Shown: positions 48,466 to 58,784, counted from the stretch's first letter. The stretch: DNA of 64,000 bases from Buchnera aphidicola (Brachycaudus cardui) (GCF_005081945.1 NZ_CP034879.1:1-64000), one strand, 5' to 3'. Translations and numbers: made by a program. The notes: generated by a model from the sequence alone, not told the origin.

Positions 48466-48849
48466 TTAGAACCTTAAACTAATAATAAATGCTATTAAAC
48501 GGAATATAATATTATCTACACTCCATAAAAGAAGAGATATAACAATTGTTACAGAAATCACGATAAGTGTAGTATATAAAGTTTCTTTATATGTAGGCCA
48601 TATTATTTTTTGCATTTCTTTTTTTGACAGTTTGATATATGAAGAGATAGATTTTCCTTTTTTTGTACATAATAAGATGCTAATAGCACAGAGAAATAAA
48701 AACGATATAATAAATATTCGAATAAGTAAGTGTATTTCGTGAAAGTAGTAGTTAATTATAAAAGATAGAATAAAGAATATAGATACAGATAACCATTTTA
48801 TTTTTTCTAAAATTTTAGATTCATTTTGATGATAGGTATTTTTTTTCAT
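48466..48849 (-). CDS. secE: Preprotein translocase subunit SecE
   Basis: Essential clamp subunit of the SecYEG channel. It has 127 residues, as in E. coli, with three transmembrane helices (about 18-36, 43-61 and 93-113). The conserved amphipathic segment before the last helix contains SKKEMQKIIWPTYKETLYTTLIV. The first two helices are diverged; the third and the WPT motif are the essential part. In E. coli tufB precedes it; here a 282-bp gene-free spacer does. Confidence 0.95.
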   Translation of the reverse strand: MKKNTYHQNESKILEKIKWLSVSIFFILSFIINYYFHEIHLLIRIFIISFLFLCAISILLCTKKGKSISSYIKLSKKEMQKIIWPTYKETLYTTLIVISVTIVISLLLWSVDNIIFRLIAFIISLRF

Positions 48850-49131
48850 AGCTTCTCCTAAAATTATAAAATAATATAGAAAAAATATGCTAATGTACTA
48901 AACATTTATTCTTCTTTATTTATATAAAAATTTTTGTGTTAATAGAAAGTTGAAAAAAGTAAAATATTTTTAAAATAAGTCTAAAATTTTTTTAAAGGAA
49001 ATTTAGCATGATTTAAAAATAAATTATTGGGTGAGATTGATGATAAATGATTTTACATTAAAAAATTAAAGTAAAATATTAAAAGAAAATAAAGTAGGTT
49101 TATTTTTTAATAATAAATATGAATAAATATA

Positions 49132-49204
49132 TGCTGATACCCAGGATTGAACTGGGGACCTCACCCTTACCAAGGGTGTGCTCTACCTACTGAGCCATAT
49201 CAGC
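49132..49204 (-). tRNA. thrT: tRNA-Thr (anticodon GGT)
   Basis: 73-nt cloverleaf on the minus strand. The acceptor stem is GCTGATA/TATCAGC with discriminator A, the anticodon stem CACCC/GGGTG with loop TTGGTAA, and the T-stem CCCAG/CTGGG with loop TTCAATC. CCA is not encoded. Last of four tRNAs whose order equals E. coli thrU-tyrU-glyT-thrT. Confidence 0.97.
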
Positions 49205-49214
49205 AATTTATTTT

Positions 49215-49286
<72 letters not shown>

Positions 49287-49332
49287 ATTTTTATAATCTT
49301 TTTTGTAATATATATTAATATAATATATATTG

Positions 49333-49414
<82 letters not shown>

Positions 49415-49431
49415 TGAAAAATAAATATTTA

Positions 49432-49504
<73 letters not shown>

Positions 49505-49567
49505 ATTTTTTATTAGTTTTTAATTAAAATAAGAAATATTTTAAAAAAATAATTTCTAAGAATTCAT

Positions 49568-49595
49568 ATTATATAATTTTTCATTTTTATTGCAA
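49568..49595 (-). promoter_or_regulatory. Promoter of the thrU-tyrU-glyT-thrT tRNA operon
   Basis: On the minus strand TTGCAA (49590-49595), 16 bp, and a perfect TATAAT (49568-49573), giving a start about 57 bp before the first tRNA. It is one of the best sigma-70 matches in the window. Transcription may continue into secE-nusG, since no terminator hairpin is seen after thrT. Confidence 0.6.
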
Positions 49596-49661
49596 GTTTT
49601 TTATAAAAAATTTTATTTTATTGGGAATAATATAATTATTTTTTTAGTGTTTTTTATTTTT

Positions 49662-50726
49662 TTACTTAAAAATATCTGATGCTTTTATTTTTCTTTTTGA
49701 TCCGATGAAATCGACTTCAGGTTCTAAACGTATATGAAATTTTTTTAAAATATGTGAATATATTTTTTTTGCTAATTGAAGTACTTCTTGCGAAGTAGCT
49801 TTTTTTATATTAATCAATATCAGTTTGTTTTGCTTATGTATAGCTGCATCACCAATTTGAATATTTTTATATTTACAATTTTCAATTAGCCATCCTCCAG
49901 AAATTTTTACTGATCCATTTATTTGAGGATAATTTGGAAGATTGTATAAAGATATTAGTTGTTGAGCATGTTTTTTTGAAATAATTGGATTTTTAAAAAA
50001 ACTTCCAGCATTACCTATTTTTTTAGGATCAGGTAATTTTTTTATGCGTATTTTACATATAATATTAAATATTTTATATGCTGTAATATATTTTGATTTG
50101 ATATAATTTGATAATGCAGAACATGTAATAGGATGCCATTTTTTTGATATTTTTATACCAACTGCAATAATAATAGATTCTGCGTGGTATTGACGTTTAA
50201 AAATACTATTTCGATAAGAAAAATCACATGAATTTGAATTGATTCTTATCGTATTATTTTTATTTGAAAGAATATTATTGTTTAAAGATATAATATCAAC
50301 ATACTGACAAATATCTTTAAACTCTAACCCATAGGCACCAATATTTTGCATTGCTGCTGATCCGATACAACCAGGAATTAATGCTAAATTTTCTAATCCT
50401 AAAATACCTACATTTAATGTGTATTTAACTAAATCATGCCATTTTTCTCCTGAATATACATGTATTAACCAGGAATTATTTTTTTCTATAATTTTAATGC
50501 CTTTAATTCGATTAATAATAATTATTCCTCTATAATTTTTTAAAAAAAGTATATTACTTCCTTCTCCTAAAATAATATAAGGAATTTGAGATATTTTACA
50601 AATTTGCAATATATGAATTAATGATTGAATTGTTTTAATAAAAATAATTTTTTTTGCTGTTACATCCATTCTAAATGTGTTTAAATCTTTTAATGACTGA
50701 TTAGAAGAATATTTTTTTTTATACAT
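49662..50726 (-). CDS. murB: UDP-N-acetylenolpyruvoylglucosamine reductase MurB
   Basis: FAD/NADPH enzyme that makes UDP-N-acetylmuramate, the second committed peptidoglycan step. It has 354 residues (E. coli 342). The FAD-binding region ILGEGSNILFL, ENLALIPGCIGSAAMQNIGAYG, the catalytic Ser in NAGSFFKNP and the catalytic Glu in LEPEVDFIG are present. An A9 run begins at codon 3. In E. coli birA and coaA lie between murB and the tRNA cluster; both are absent here. Confidence 0.95.
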   Translation of the reverse strand: MYKKKYSSNQSLKDLNTFRMDVTAKKIIFIKTIQSLIHILQICKISQIPYIILGEGSNILFLKNYRGIIIINRIKGIKIIEKNNSWLIHVYSGEKWHDLVKYTLNVGILGLENLALIPGCIGSAAMQNIGAYGLEFKDICQYVDIISLNNNILSNKNNTIRINSNSCDFSYRNSIFKRQYHAESIIIAVGIKISKKWHPITCSALSNYIKSKYITAYKIFNIICKIRIKKLPDPKKIGNAGSFFKNPIISKKHAQQLISLYNLPNYPQINGSVKISGGWLIENCKYKNIQIGDAAIHKQNKLILINIKKATSQEVLQLAKKIYSHILKKFHIRLEPEVDFIGSKRKIKASDIFK

Positions 50727-50784
50727 ATGTAATCAAATAATAATATTATTTAGTTATTATATTAAGAATTAGATGTTTTTAATT

Positions 50785-50869
50785 ATATAGTAATTTTAAA
50801 TTATTTTTTAACTATATAGTAATTTTAAATTATTTTTTAACTATATAGTAATTTTAAATTATTTTTTAA
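50785..50869 (+). repeat. 29-bp tandem repeat, three copies, upstream of metF
   Basis: Units start at 50785, 50814 and 50843, each beginning ATATAGTAATTTTAAATT and then a T6 run. Copies 1 and 2 are identical over 29 bp; copy 3 matches for 27. It ends 13 bp before the metF ATG, so it forms most of the metF leader or promoter. Each unit contains TATAGT, a possible -10. Exact identity implies recent duplication or slippage. Confidence 0.95.
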
Positions 50870-50882
50870 TGGAGTGATAATA

Positions 50883-51761
50883 ATGCAGAATTTTTCCAAA
50901 TATCATCAAAATATAGTATATCAAAAAAAAGAGAATCTTGGTCACATTATAAACTGTTCTTTTGAATTTTTTCCTCCTAAAAGTATTAATTTAGAAAAAA
51001 ATCTTTGGTTTTCAGTTGAGCAACTTAGTAAATTAAAACCAAAATTTTTTTCTGTTACTTATGGTGCAAATAGCGGTGAACGTCTAAAAACATATGAAAT
51101 TGTAAAGAAAATAAATAAGAAAACACAAGTGATTACAGCTGCACATTTGACTTGTGTGGATTCTACACCTGATGAATTAAAAAGAATAGCACAAGATTAT
51201 TGGAATAATGGGATTCAAAGTATTGTGGCATTAAGAGGAGATACATTAAAAAAAAATTATAGGCATAAAATGTATGCTTTAGATTTAGTTATTTTATTAA
51301 AAAAAATTGCTGATTTTGATATTTCTGTAGCAGCTTATCCTGAACTTCATCCAGAATCAAAAGATGCTAAATTTGATATTATGAGTTTAAAAAAGAAAAT
51401 TGATGCAGGTGCAAATAGAGCAATTACTCAGTTTTTTTTTAATGTTGAAAGCTATCTTCGTTTTCGCGATAATTGTATTAAAAATAATATAAATGTTGAA
51501 ATTATACCAGGTATCTTACCAGTTTATAATTTCCAACAATTACAACGTTTTGCAGAGATGACTAATGTTCACATTCCTAAATGGATGTTTGAAATATTTT
51601 ATGGACTAGATGATGATATAGCTGTACAGAAAATTATAGGTTCTAGTATAGTTATAGATATGGTGAAAAATCTATCTTCTGAAGGTGTTAAAAACTTTCA
51701 TTTTTACACTTTAAATCAATCTGAAGTAATTTATTCTGTTTGTCGTATGTTAGGTTTATAA
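50883..51761 (+). CDS. metF: 5,10-methylenetetrahydrofolate reductase MetF
   Basis: FAD enzyme that makes 5-methyl-THF, the methyl donor for MetE in this window. I start at ATG 50883 (292 residues, E. coli 296): this places the catalytic Glu at residue 28 in SFEFFPP, as in E. coli, and puts GGAG eight bases upstream. A GTG three codons earlier lies inside that Shine-Dalgarno. HLTCVDSTPDEL, GGxALRGD-type VALRGDT and DAGANRAITQFFF are intact. A T9 run lies in the FFF codons. No NADH-specific change was noted. Confidence 0.97.
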   Translation: MQNFSKYHQNIVYQKKENLGHIINCSFEFFPPKSINLEKNLWFSVEQLSKLKPKFFSVTYGANSGERLKTYEIVKKINKKTQVITAAHLTCVDSTPDELKRIAQDYWNNGIQSIVALRGDTLKKNYRHKMYALDLVILLKKIADFDISVAAYPELHPESKDAKFDIMSLKKKIDAGANRAITQFFFNVESYLRFRDNCIKNNINVEIIPGILPVYNFQQLQRFAEMTNVHIPKWMFEIFYGLDDDIAVQKIIGSSIVIDMVKNLSSEGVKNFHFYTLNQSEVIYSVCRMLGL

Positions 51762-51770
51762 AAAATTATT

Positions 51771-52916
51771 TTAATAACAAAACGTATATATTAATTTATT
51801 CAAAATATTTTTAGTTGGTTGAATAAAAAAAGTATCTAAATACTCGTCTGGTTGATGTGCCTGTTCGATAGAACCAGGACCTAGTATTAAAGTAGGTGCT
51901 ATTTTTTCAAAAAAGGGTGCTTCTGTACAGTAATTTACGGCTTTACTATTTAAATTACATAATTTTTCTACTATTTTTATAGCCTTATTTGTATGACAAC
52001 ATTCATAAGCAGGAACAGAAGCAAAAAGTTTTTTTATAACAATACGATTAGACCATCGAGTCATAATAGACTGTAACTTTGCTTGAATTAAAATTTCAAT
52101 TTGTGTTAAAGTCAGTCCTGGTGTGGGTCTTATTTCAAAATTTAATGTACATAAAGAACAAATTCGATTAATTGCACCACCTCCATTTATATAAGATAAA
52201 TTCATAGTTGGATATGGAACAGAAAAATTTTTATGTTGATATTTTTTTTTTAGATATATTTTTAAATCAAGCAATTTTTCAAGAATATTATGTAAAATTT
52301 CAATACTATTAATACCATTATCAGGATTACTAGAATGTCCAGTTTTTCCTATTATTTCAATAGAATAAGATAAATGTCCTTTATGTGCATTAATTAACTC
52401 TAAAGATGTAGGCTCTCCAATGATTATACAATCTGGTTGAATAATATTAGATTGTATAAAGTATTTTGCTCCAGACATATCTGTTTCTTCATTGGCAGTG
52501 GCAAGAATATAGATTGGTTTTTTTATTTTTTTTATATCTATAAAGGATAATACTTCTAGTATACAAGCAAAAAAACCTTTCATGTCTACTGTTCCTAATC
52601 CATAAAATTTATTATCACTTTCAGTTAAAATAAAAGGGTTTTTTGTCCATGTATTTTCATCAAAATCAACAGTATCTGAATGTCCAGATAGAAGCAATCC
52701 TCCATATCCTGAACCAATTCGAGCCAGCATATTAAACTTATTAGTATTTGGGATATGATCAATTTTTATTGAAAATTTCAAGTCACATAAATAATTAGAC
52801 AATAAATCAATAAAATTTTTATTGCTTTGATCTATTAATTGATTAGTGCTACTAATTGTAGGAATTTTAATCAAGGATTTATATATTTCAATAAACGAAG
52901 GTATTTTTCTTATCAT
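51771..52916 (-). CDS. argE: Acetylornithine deacetylase ArgE
   Basis: Zinc hydrolase that releases ornithine from N-acetylornithine, step five of arginine synthesis. It has 381 residues (E. coli 383). Metal and catalytic motifs of the M20 family are present: LLSGHSDTVDFD, GTVDMKGFFACIL, and ATANEETDMSGA. The ligand H near the C-terminus is in EQAHQPDEYL. An A10 run (52252-52261) lies near codon 220. It is divergent from argCBGH, as in E. coli, and ends 9 bp from metF. Confidence 0.96.
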   Translation of the reverse strand: MIRKIPSFIEIYKSLIKIPTISSTNQLIDQSNKNFIDLLSNYLCDLKFSIKIDHIPNTNKFNMLARIGSGYGGLLLSGHSDTVDFDENTWTKNPFILTESDNKFYGLGTVDMKGFFACILEVLSFIDIKKIKKPIYILATANEETDMSGAKYFIQSNIIQPDCIIIGEPTSLELINAHKGHLSYSIEIIGKTGHSSNPDNGINSIEILHNILEKLLDLKIYLKKKYQHKNFSVPYPTMNLSYINGGGAINRICSLCTLNFEIRPTPGLTLTQIEILIQAKLQSIMTRWSNRIVIKKLFASVPAYECCHTNKAIKIVEKLCNLNSKAVNYCTEAPFFEKIAPTLILGPGSIEQAHQPDEYLDTFFIQPTKNILNKLIYTFCY

Positions 52917-53076
52917 ATAATATTTAATTAATATCTATCATGATTGATATTAACAATATTTTATTCATAAATACATAATTTATCAATATTAATAATATCA
53001 AATATATTTTTGTTATAAAATTTAATACAATATTTTTATAAATAGTTATTGTGTTTATTTAAGGTTTATTTATTTT

Positions 53077-54081
53077 ATGTTGAATGTATTAATTGTTGGT
53101 GCTAGTGGATATGCTGGTGCAGAGTTAGTGAATTATATGCATCGTCATCGATTTGCTAATATAAAAAAAATATTTGTCTCAAAAAATAGTTTAGATATAG
53201 GTAAAATGTTTTCAGATGTTCATCATCAGTTTACAGATATGATACATTTACGATTTGAATCTATAAGTGATTTTAATCTAGTAGATCAAGATATTAATGT
53301 TGTCTTTTTAGCCACTGATCATAATGTTAGTCATGATATGGTCCCATTTTTTTTATCTTCTGGTTGTATCGTATTTGATCTTTCAGCTGCATACAGAGTA
53401 CGAGATTGCAAGATTTATACAGATTATTATAGATTTATTCATAAATATAAAAAAATTTTAGAAAAATCTGTTTATGGATTAGCTGAATGGAAAGAAAAAG
53501 AAATAAAAAAAGCATCTTTAGTTTCGGTTCCAGGATGTTATGCAACCTGTGTTCAGTTAGCATTAAGACCTCTAGTAGAAGAAAAGATTCTTTGTAGTCA
53601 GAATATACCAATTATTAATGCTATTAGTGGTGTAAGTGGTGCTGGTAGAAAATCTAATATTACAAATAGTTTTTGCCAAGTTAGTTTACAACCATATAAT
53701 ATTTTTACTCATCGTCATACTCCTGAAATTATAGAACATTTAGGAATTCCAGTAATTTTTATCCCTCATCTTGGTGCATTTTATCGTGGAATAATCACTA
53801 CTATTACATGTAAATTAAAAGATAATATTCAAGAAGTTGATGTATATAATATTTTCTATAAATTTTATAAAAATAAACCGTTGATTCGTATATATAAAAA
53901 ATTTTTACCCAGCATAAAAACAGTTGAAAAAATGCCATTTTGTGATATTGGTTTTACCATTAAAGATAATTATATTGTGATTGTAGCTGCTGAAGATAAT
54001 TTATTAAAAGGAGCTGCAGCTCAAGCAGTACAATGTTTTAATATTCGTTTTGGTTTTCCGGAAACAGAATCAATTCTTTAA
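53077..54081 (+). CDS. argC: N-acetyl-gamma-glutamyl-phosphate reductase ArgC
   Basis: NADPH enzyme for the third step of arginine synthesis. It has 334 residues, the E. coli length. The nucleotide loop [11 protein letters not shown] is at 7-17, and the catalytic Cys is C154 in [15 protein letters not shown] and the C-terminal [12 protein letters not shown] are present. First gene of argCBGH; the 160-bp spacer to argE shows no recognisable ARG box, in keeping with the absence of ArgR control expected here. Confidence 0.97.
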   Translation: MLNVLIVGASGYAGAELVNYMHRHRFANIKKIFVSKNSLDIGKMFSDVHHQFTDMIHLRFESISDFNLVDQDINVVFLATDHNVSHDMVPFFLSSGCIVFDLSAAYRVRDCKIYTDYYRFIHKYKKILEKSVYGLAEWKEKEIKKASLVSVPGCYATCVQLALRPLVEEKILCSQNIPIINAISGVSGAGRKSNITNSFCQVSLQPYNIFTHRHTPEIIEHLGIPVIFIPHLGAFYRGIITTITCKLKDNIQEVDVYNIFYKFYKNKPLIRIYKKFLPSIKTVEKMPFCDIGFTIKDNYIVIVAAEDNLLKGAAAQAVQCFNIRFGFPETESIL

Positions 54082-54098
54082 TTAACAATGAGATATTT

Positions 54099-54875
54099 AT
54101 GATGAATCCTTTAGTTATTAAATTAGGTGGTGTTCTTTTAGAAAGTGACGATGCTATGATGCGTTTATTTAAAGCTTTAGTTGATTATAGGAAATCTTAT
54201 AAACGTCATATATTAATCATCCATGGAGGAGGTCGTTTAATTGACGATTTAATGGAAAAACTTTCTTTACCAGTTAAAAAGAAAAATGGTTTGCGTGTTA
54301 CTCCTTATGATCATATTAATATTATTACAGGTGCGTTGGCTGGAACTGCTAATAAAACTCTTCTTGCATGGGCATTGAAATACCATATTAACGCTGTAGG
54401 GTTATGTTTAGCAGATGGAAATAGTGTTAATGTAGAAATGCTAGATCAAGATTTAGGGCATGTAGGTAAGGCTAAACCAGGGTCACCATTATTTTTGACA
54501 AAATTATGTGACGAAGGAGTATTACCTATTGTTAGTTCTATAGGAATTACAAATGATGGTTTATTAATGAATGTTAATGCTGATTTAGCAGCAACTGCTT
54601 TAGCAACTACTTTACAGGCTAATTTAATTTTATTATCTGATATCAGCTCAATATTAAATGGAAAAGGACAAAGAATTGAAGAAATTAATAGTGAAAAAGC
54701 TAAACAATTAATTACACAAGGCATTATAACCAATGGTATGATTGTTAAAGTAAATGCAGCTTTAGAAGCGGCACGTATTTTACAGCGTCCTGTAGATATA
54801 GCAAGTTGGCAAAATACAGATTCGCTAGAATTATTATTTAATGGAATGAATATTGGTACTCGAGTTTTTGTATAA
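54099..54875 (+). CDS. argB: Acetylglutamate kinase ArgB
   Basis: Second step of arginine synthesis, phosphorylating N-acetylglutamate. It has 258 residues (E. coli 257 or 258). The glycine-rich KLGGVLLES near the N-terminus, HGGGRLIDD and the segment [15 protein letters not shown] with catalytic residues are seen. It lacks the N-terminal helix of arginine-inhibited hexameric kinases, so it should be of the E. coli-type dimer. Gap of 17 bp from argC and 25 bp to argG. Confidence 0.97.
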   Translation: MMNPLVIKLGGVLLESDDAMMRLFKALVDYRKSYKRHILIIHGGGRLIDDLMEKLSLPVKKKNGLRVTPYDHINIITGALAGTANKTLLAWALKYHINAVGLCLADGNSVNVEMLDQDLGHVGKAKPGSPLFLTKLCDEGVLPIVSSIGITNDGLLMNVNADLAATALATTLQANLILLSDISSILNGKGQRIEEINSEKAKQLITQGIITNGMIVKVNAALEAARILQRPVDIASWQNTDSLELLFNGMNIGTRVFV

Positions 54876-54900
54876 TTTATTATAACTTAGTAGGTTTACA

Positions 54901-56112
54901 ATGATTAGTAGAAAAATTAATAAAGTAGTTTTAGCATATTCTGGTGGTTTAGATACTTCAGCAATTATTCCATGGCTTAAAGAAAATTATAATGTTGAAG
55001 TCATTGCTTTTGTTGCTAATATAGGGCAATCAAAAAAAGATTTATTTGGTATTGAAAAAAAAGCGTTAAAATCAGGTGCATCTAGTTGCTATGTGTCTGA
55101 TGTAAAAGAAGAGTTTATCAAAAATTATGTATATCCTATTTTAAAAACTGGTGCCTTATATGAAGGTAGCTATTTATTGGGTACAGCACTAGCTCGACCT
55201 ATTATTGCACAAAAACAAGTAGAACTTGCATTAAAAGTTGGAGCAGATGCACTATGTCATGGCGCGACTGGTAAAGGTAATGATCAAATTCGATTTGAAA
55301 TGTCTTATGCAGCATTAGCGCCTAATTTACATGTTATTGCTCCATGGAGAGAATGGAAGCTACATTCAAGAGAATCATTATTAAAGTATTTAGAGGAAAG
55401 AAATATTTCTACAACAGCAACATTAGAAAAAATTTATAGTAAAGATGAAAATATTTGGCACATTTCGACCGAAGGTGGTTTACTTGAAGATCCTTGGAAT
55501 CGATCTAATAAAGATTGTTGGAGTTGGACAGTAGAGCCTGAAGATGCTCCAGAAGAGGCTGAATATATTTCATTAAGATTGAAAGAAGGTTCAGTGGTTG
55601 CAATTAATAATCAAGAATTAAACCCATTAAAATGCGTAGAAAAATTAAATCAAATTGGTTCTAAACATGCAATTGGTAGAATTGATATCATTGAGAATAG
55701 ATTAATTGGTATTAAGTCTAGAGGTTGTTATGAAACACCAGGCGGAACTATTATTACAGCAGCTATAAAAGCGATTGAACAGTTAGTTTTAGATCGTGAA
55801 AGTTTTCAATGGAGAGAAAAAATTGGCTTAGAAATGTCTTTAGTGGTTTATGATGGACGTTGGTTTTCTCCAATACGAGAATCTTTACAAGCTGCTGCTG
55901 ATTCACTATCATCTTCAATCAATGGAGAAGTTATATTAAAGTTATATAAAGGTAGTGTTACTTCTGTCCAAAAATATTCTCCTAATACATTATATTCTCC
56001 AGAATATGCTACTTTTGGAAAAGATGAGGTTTATAAACAGTCTGATGCTGATGGTTTTATTCGTCTTTTTTCTCTTTCTTCGAGAATACGTGCAAAAAAT
56101 AAATTAAAATAG
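54901..56112 (+). CDS. argG: Argininosuccinate synthase ArgG (about 400-residue subfamily)
   Basis: Joins citrulline and aspartate using ATP. The PP-loop SGGLDTS is at 14-20. The block [20 protein letters not shown] is diagnostic of the widespread 400-residue form; the E. coli enzyme (447 residues) has a different sequence at this point and an extended C-terminus. The product here has 403 residues. It lies between argB and argH, an order known from Vibrio-type argECBGH clusters, whereas E. coli argG is elsewhere. This suggests descent from the ancestral cluster. Confidence 0.97.
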   Translation: MISRKINKVVLAYSGGLDTSAIIPWLKENYNVEVIAFVANIGQSKKDLFGIEKKALKSGASSCYVSDVKEEFIKNYVYPILKTGALYEGSYLLGTALARPIIAQKQVELALKVGADALCHGATGKGNDQIRFEMSYAALAPNLHVIAPWREWKLHSRESLLKYLEERNISTTATLEKIYSKDENIWHISTEGGLLEDPWNRSNKDCWSWTVEPEDAPEEAEYISLRLKEGSVVAINNQELNPLKCVEKLNQIGSKHAIGRIDIIENRLIGIKSRGCYETPGGTIITAAIKAIEQLVLDRESFQWREKIGLEMSLVVYDGRWFSPIRESLQAAADSLSSSINGEVILKLYKGSVTSVQKYSPNTLYSPEYATFGKDEVYKQSDADGFIRLFSLSSRIRAKNKLK

Positions 56113-56179
56113 TTTTGTAAAATATAGTGATCAACTATAAGATTAATATTATTTAATTACAGTTTTATAGAGAAAAAAC

Positions 56180-57559
56180 ATGGTGCTTTGGGGTGGACGA
56201 TTCATTAACGAATCTCATAAATTATTTAAAAAATTTAATACATCTTTATCTTTTGATTATATTTTAGTAAAAGAAGATATAATTGCTTCAATTGCTTGGT
56301 CTAAAGCTTTAATGAAGAGTAATATTCTTACGGCAGAAGAGCAAATAAAAATAGAATCTGGACTACTTTCTTTATTAACAGAAATTAAAGATAATATTAA
56401 AAATATTCTTACAAGTGACTGTGAAGATATTCATAGTTGGGTTGAATTAAACCTTATTAATAAAATTGGACAATTGGGAAAAAAATTACATACAGGTCGT
56501 AGTCGAAATGATCAAATCACTACTGATTTAAGATTATGGTGTAGAAATGAAGTTCATATTATATTAAGTAATCTTGTTAATTTACAGAAACATTTTATTT
56601 TAATTGCTGAAGCTAATTATAACGTTATCATACCAGGATATACTCACTTACAACGTGCTCAGCCTATTACTTTTTCATATTGGTGCCTAGCCTATGTAGA
56701 AATGTTAAGACGAGATGAAAGTCGCTTAAAAGATGTTTTAAAACGATTAAATATTAGTCCTTTAGGTTCTGGCGCTCTTTCTGGAGCCGCATGGAAAATT
56801 GATCGTGAAGAATTAGCTGCTTCTATGGGTTTTAACTCAGCAAGTAATAATGCACTAGATAGTGTTTCTGACCGAGATTATGTTATTGAATTATTATCCT
56901 GTGCTTCTATTTGTATGATGCATTTATCTCGTTTTTCTGAAGATTTGATTTTTTTTAATTCTGGAGAAGCAAATTTTATTGAATTATCTGATTTAGTTAC
57001 ATCTGGTTCATCATTAATGCCACAGAAAAAAAATCCAGATGCATTAGAGCTTATTAGAGGTAAATGTGGTCGTGTTTATGGTTCTTTGAATTCTATTTTA
57101 GTGGTATTGAAAGCTCTTCCTTTATCTTATAATAAAGATATGCAAGAAGATAAAGAAGGTTTATTTAATTCAATAAAAACGTGGAATGATTGTCTTTGTA
57201 TAGCAGTATTAATTTTGAAAAATATAAAAATCAATACTGAATGTTGTCGACAAGCTGCAGAAGAAAGTTATTCTAACGCAACAGAAATTGCTGATTATTT
57301 AGTAAAAAAAGGTTTAACTTTTCGTGAAGCACATAATATATCTGGTCAATTAGTACTTCGAGCAATTAGTGAAAAAAAATCTTTAAATAATTTACAGTTA
57401 TCTGTATTTAAAATTTATAGTAATCTTATCGAAGATGATATATACAAGAATATTACTTTAGAATCTTGTCTTGAAAAAAGATTATCTAAAGGAGGTGTAG
57501 CACCATGTCAAGTACATCAAGAAATTATAGACGCAAAGAAAAGATTAAATATTAATTGA
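56180..57559 (+). CDS. argH: Argininosuccinate lyase ArgH
   Basis: Splits argininosuccinate into arginine and fumarate, the last step. It has 459 residues (E. coli 457). Fumarase/aspartase-superfamily motifs: [18 protein letters not shown] with the substrate loop, the pair [11 protein letters not shown], and the signature [12 protein letters not shown] with the catalytic Ser. It starts MVLWGGRF as in E. coli MALWGGRF. Last gene of argCBGH; a hairpin follows. Confidence 0.98.
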   Translation: MVLWGGRFINESHKLFKKFNTSLSFDYILVKEDIIASIAWSKALMKSNILTAEEQIKIESGLLSLLTEIKDNIKNILTSDCEDIHSWVELNLINKIGQLGKKLHTGRSRNDQITTDLRLWCRNEVHIILSNLVNLQKHFILIAEANYNVIIPGYTHLQRAQPITFSYWCLAYVEMLRRDESRLKDVLKRLNISPLGSGALSGAAWKIDREELAASMGFNSASNNALDSVSDRDYVIELLSCASICMMHLSRFSEDLIFFNSGEANFIELSDLVTSGSSLMPQKKNPDALELIRGKCGRVYGSLNSILVVLKALPLSYNKDMQEDKEGLFNSIKTWNDCLCIAVLILKNIKINTECCRQAAEESYSNATEIADYLVKKGLTFREAHNISGQLVLRAISEKKSLNNLQLSVFKIYSNLIEDDIYKNITLESCLEKRLSKGGVAPCQVHQEIIDAKKRLNIN

Positions 57560-57589
57560 AAAATATTTTATTAAAAAAAGATATAGTTA

Positions 57590-57626
57590 TTAACTAGCAT
57601 TTAAAATTTTTTAAATGCTCAGTTAA
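57590..57626 (+). terminator. Terminator of the argCBGH operon
   Basis: A long inverted repeat: TTAACT (57590-57595) with AGTTAA (57621-57626), and GCATTTAAAA with TTTTAAATGC inside it, centred on 57607-57608. It is followed by TGATTTTATTTTATAA. It lies 30 bp past the argH stop and 50 bp before yibN. Confidence 0.55.
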
Positions 57627-57676
57627 TGATTTTATTTTATAATATTTAAAGTATAAGTATATAGGATATATAATTT

Positions 57677-58108
57677 ATGCAGGATATAATGTTTTTTATT
57701 AGTGAACATTTCATACTGAGTAGTATATGGTTTGTTTGTCTAATAATTTTAACATTGTTAATGATTAAAAATTTATTTTTACAATGTAAATTTATTAATA
57801 ATATAGAAGTGATCAAATTAATAAATAAAAACAATGCTATTGTAATTGATACCCGTTCTTTAGAACTTTTTAAAAAAGGTCATATTATTAATTCTATTAA
57901 TATACCATTAAAAAATTTTTGTTTAAAAAATATTCAAGCAGTAGATACATATAAATCTTCTCCTATTATTCTTATATTAAATGAGACATATCAATATAAT
58001 AATTGTATCAAAGAATGTATCAAGAATGGTTTTCATCAGATTTATATTTTTAAAAATGGCATATATTATTGGAATTTAGATCATTTGCCACTTGTTGTTA
58101 AAGATTGA
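57677..58108 (+). CDS. yibN: Rhodanese-domain membrane protein YibN
   Basis: 143 residues, same length as E. coli YibN, with one N-terminal transmembrane helix (about 15-34) and a rhodanese-like domain. It contains AIVIDTRSLELFKKGHIINSINIP, the usual DxR...GHI...N pattern. The catalytic CxxGxR loop is not visible: the equivalent place reads LNETYQYNN. As I recall, E. coli YibN also lacks it, so the protein probably is not a sulfurtransferase. Function unknown; always found near secB. grxC, between the two in E. coli, is absent. Confidence 0.88.
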   Translation: MQDIMFFISEHFILSSIWFVCLIILTLLMIKNLFLQCKFINNIEVIKLINKNNAIVIDTRSLELFKKGHIINSINIPLKNFCLKNIQAVDTYKSSPIILILNETYQYNNCIKECIKNGFHQIYIFKNGIYYWNLDHLPLVVKD

Positions 58109-58250
58109 TACTGGTAATAAATATTTTTTGTTTATAAATTATTTTGAATAAAATTTATTATCAGAAATATATTATCTGTATACAAATAACAATATAAATA
58201 TAATTTTATTTCTTAAATAGATCAATATTTATTAAATTTATGGATATATT

Positions 58251-58697
58251 ATGTCAGAAGAAAAAGTAAAGAAAAAATCCTTTGAAATTCAACGTATTTA
58301 TATAAAAGATGCTTCTTTTGAAGCACCAAATACACCTAGTGTGTTTCATTTAGACTGGAAACCTATTGTTAAATTTCATTTAAATACTTTTTTTAAAAAA
58401 ATAGAAAAAAATATTTTTGAAATTGTTTTACAGATAAAAATTATTGTTAAGATTAAAGAAAGTCTAATATTTTTATGTGATGTAGATCAAGCTGGTATTT
58501 TTTTTATTGCAGATTTAAACGAAAAAATATTAAATTATTATTTATATTCTTATTGTCCTAATATTTTATTTCCTTATGCCCGTGAATGTATCTCTAGTTT
58601 AGTTTCGCATGCTAGTTTTCCACAGATGAATCTTGCTCCTATCAATTTTGATGCTATGTATGATAATCATATGAAATTTAAAAAAAATAGTGAATAA
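58251..58697 (+). CDS. secB: Protein-export chaperone SecB
   Basis: Tetrameric chaperone that holds preproteins unfolded and hands them to SecA. It has 148 residues (E. coli 155). FEIQRIYIKDASFEAPNTP is almost unchanged, and LFPYARECISSLVSHASFPQMNLAPINFD includes the family signature. The middle beta-strands are diverged. The acidic SecA-binding surface cannot be judged by eye. E. coli gpsA, which follows secB, is missing and cysE comes next after 87 bp. Confidence 0.95.
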   Translation: MSEEKVKKKSFEIQRIYIKDASFEAPNTPSVFHLDWKPIVKFHLNTFFKKIEKNIFEIVLQIKIIVKIKESLIFLCDVDQAGIFFIADLNEKILNYYLYSYCPNILFPYARECISSLVSHASFPQMNLAPINFDAMYDNHMKFKKNSE

Positions 58698-58698
58698 A

Positions 58699-58731
58699 AA
58701 TCATCTATTAATTTAATTTTATTACAGATGA
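58699..58731 (+). terminator. Weak hairpin between secB and cysE
   Basis: ATCATCT (58699-58705) can pair with AGATGAT (58725-58731) around a 19-nt loop, followed by ATAAATATTTTTTTAA. It starts directly after the secB stop. Might terminate secB where gpsA was lost. Low stem stability. Confidence 0.3.
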
Positions 58732-58784
58732 TATAAATATTTTTTTAATAATAAAACATAATAAATATTGTTTTGGAGAAAATT

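Noticed and set aside
48850..49131. EF-Tu (tufB) pseudogene in the gap before secE
   Set aside because: Reading all frames by eye gave no stretch resembling EF-Tu; the gap is simple A/T sequence.
50785..50869. Three regularly spaced repeats could be a small CRISPR array
   Set aside because: The units are directly adjacent with no spacers between them, and no cas gene is present. It is a simple tandem repeat.
52917..53076. ARG boxes between argE and argC
   Set aside because: No convincing match to the ArgR palindrome (TGAAT...ATTCA) is present; only single half-sites in AT-rich sequence.
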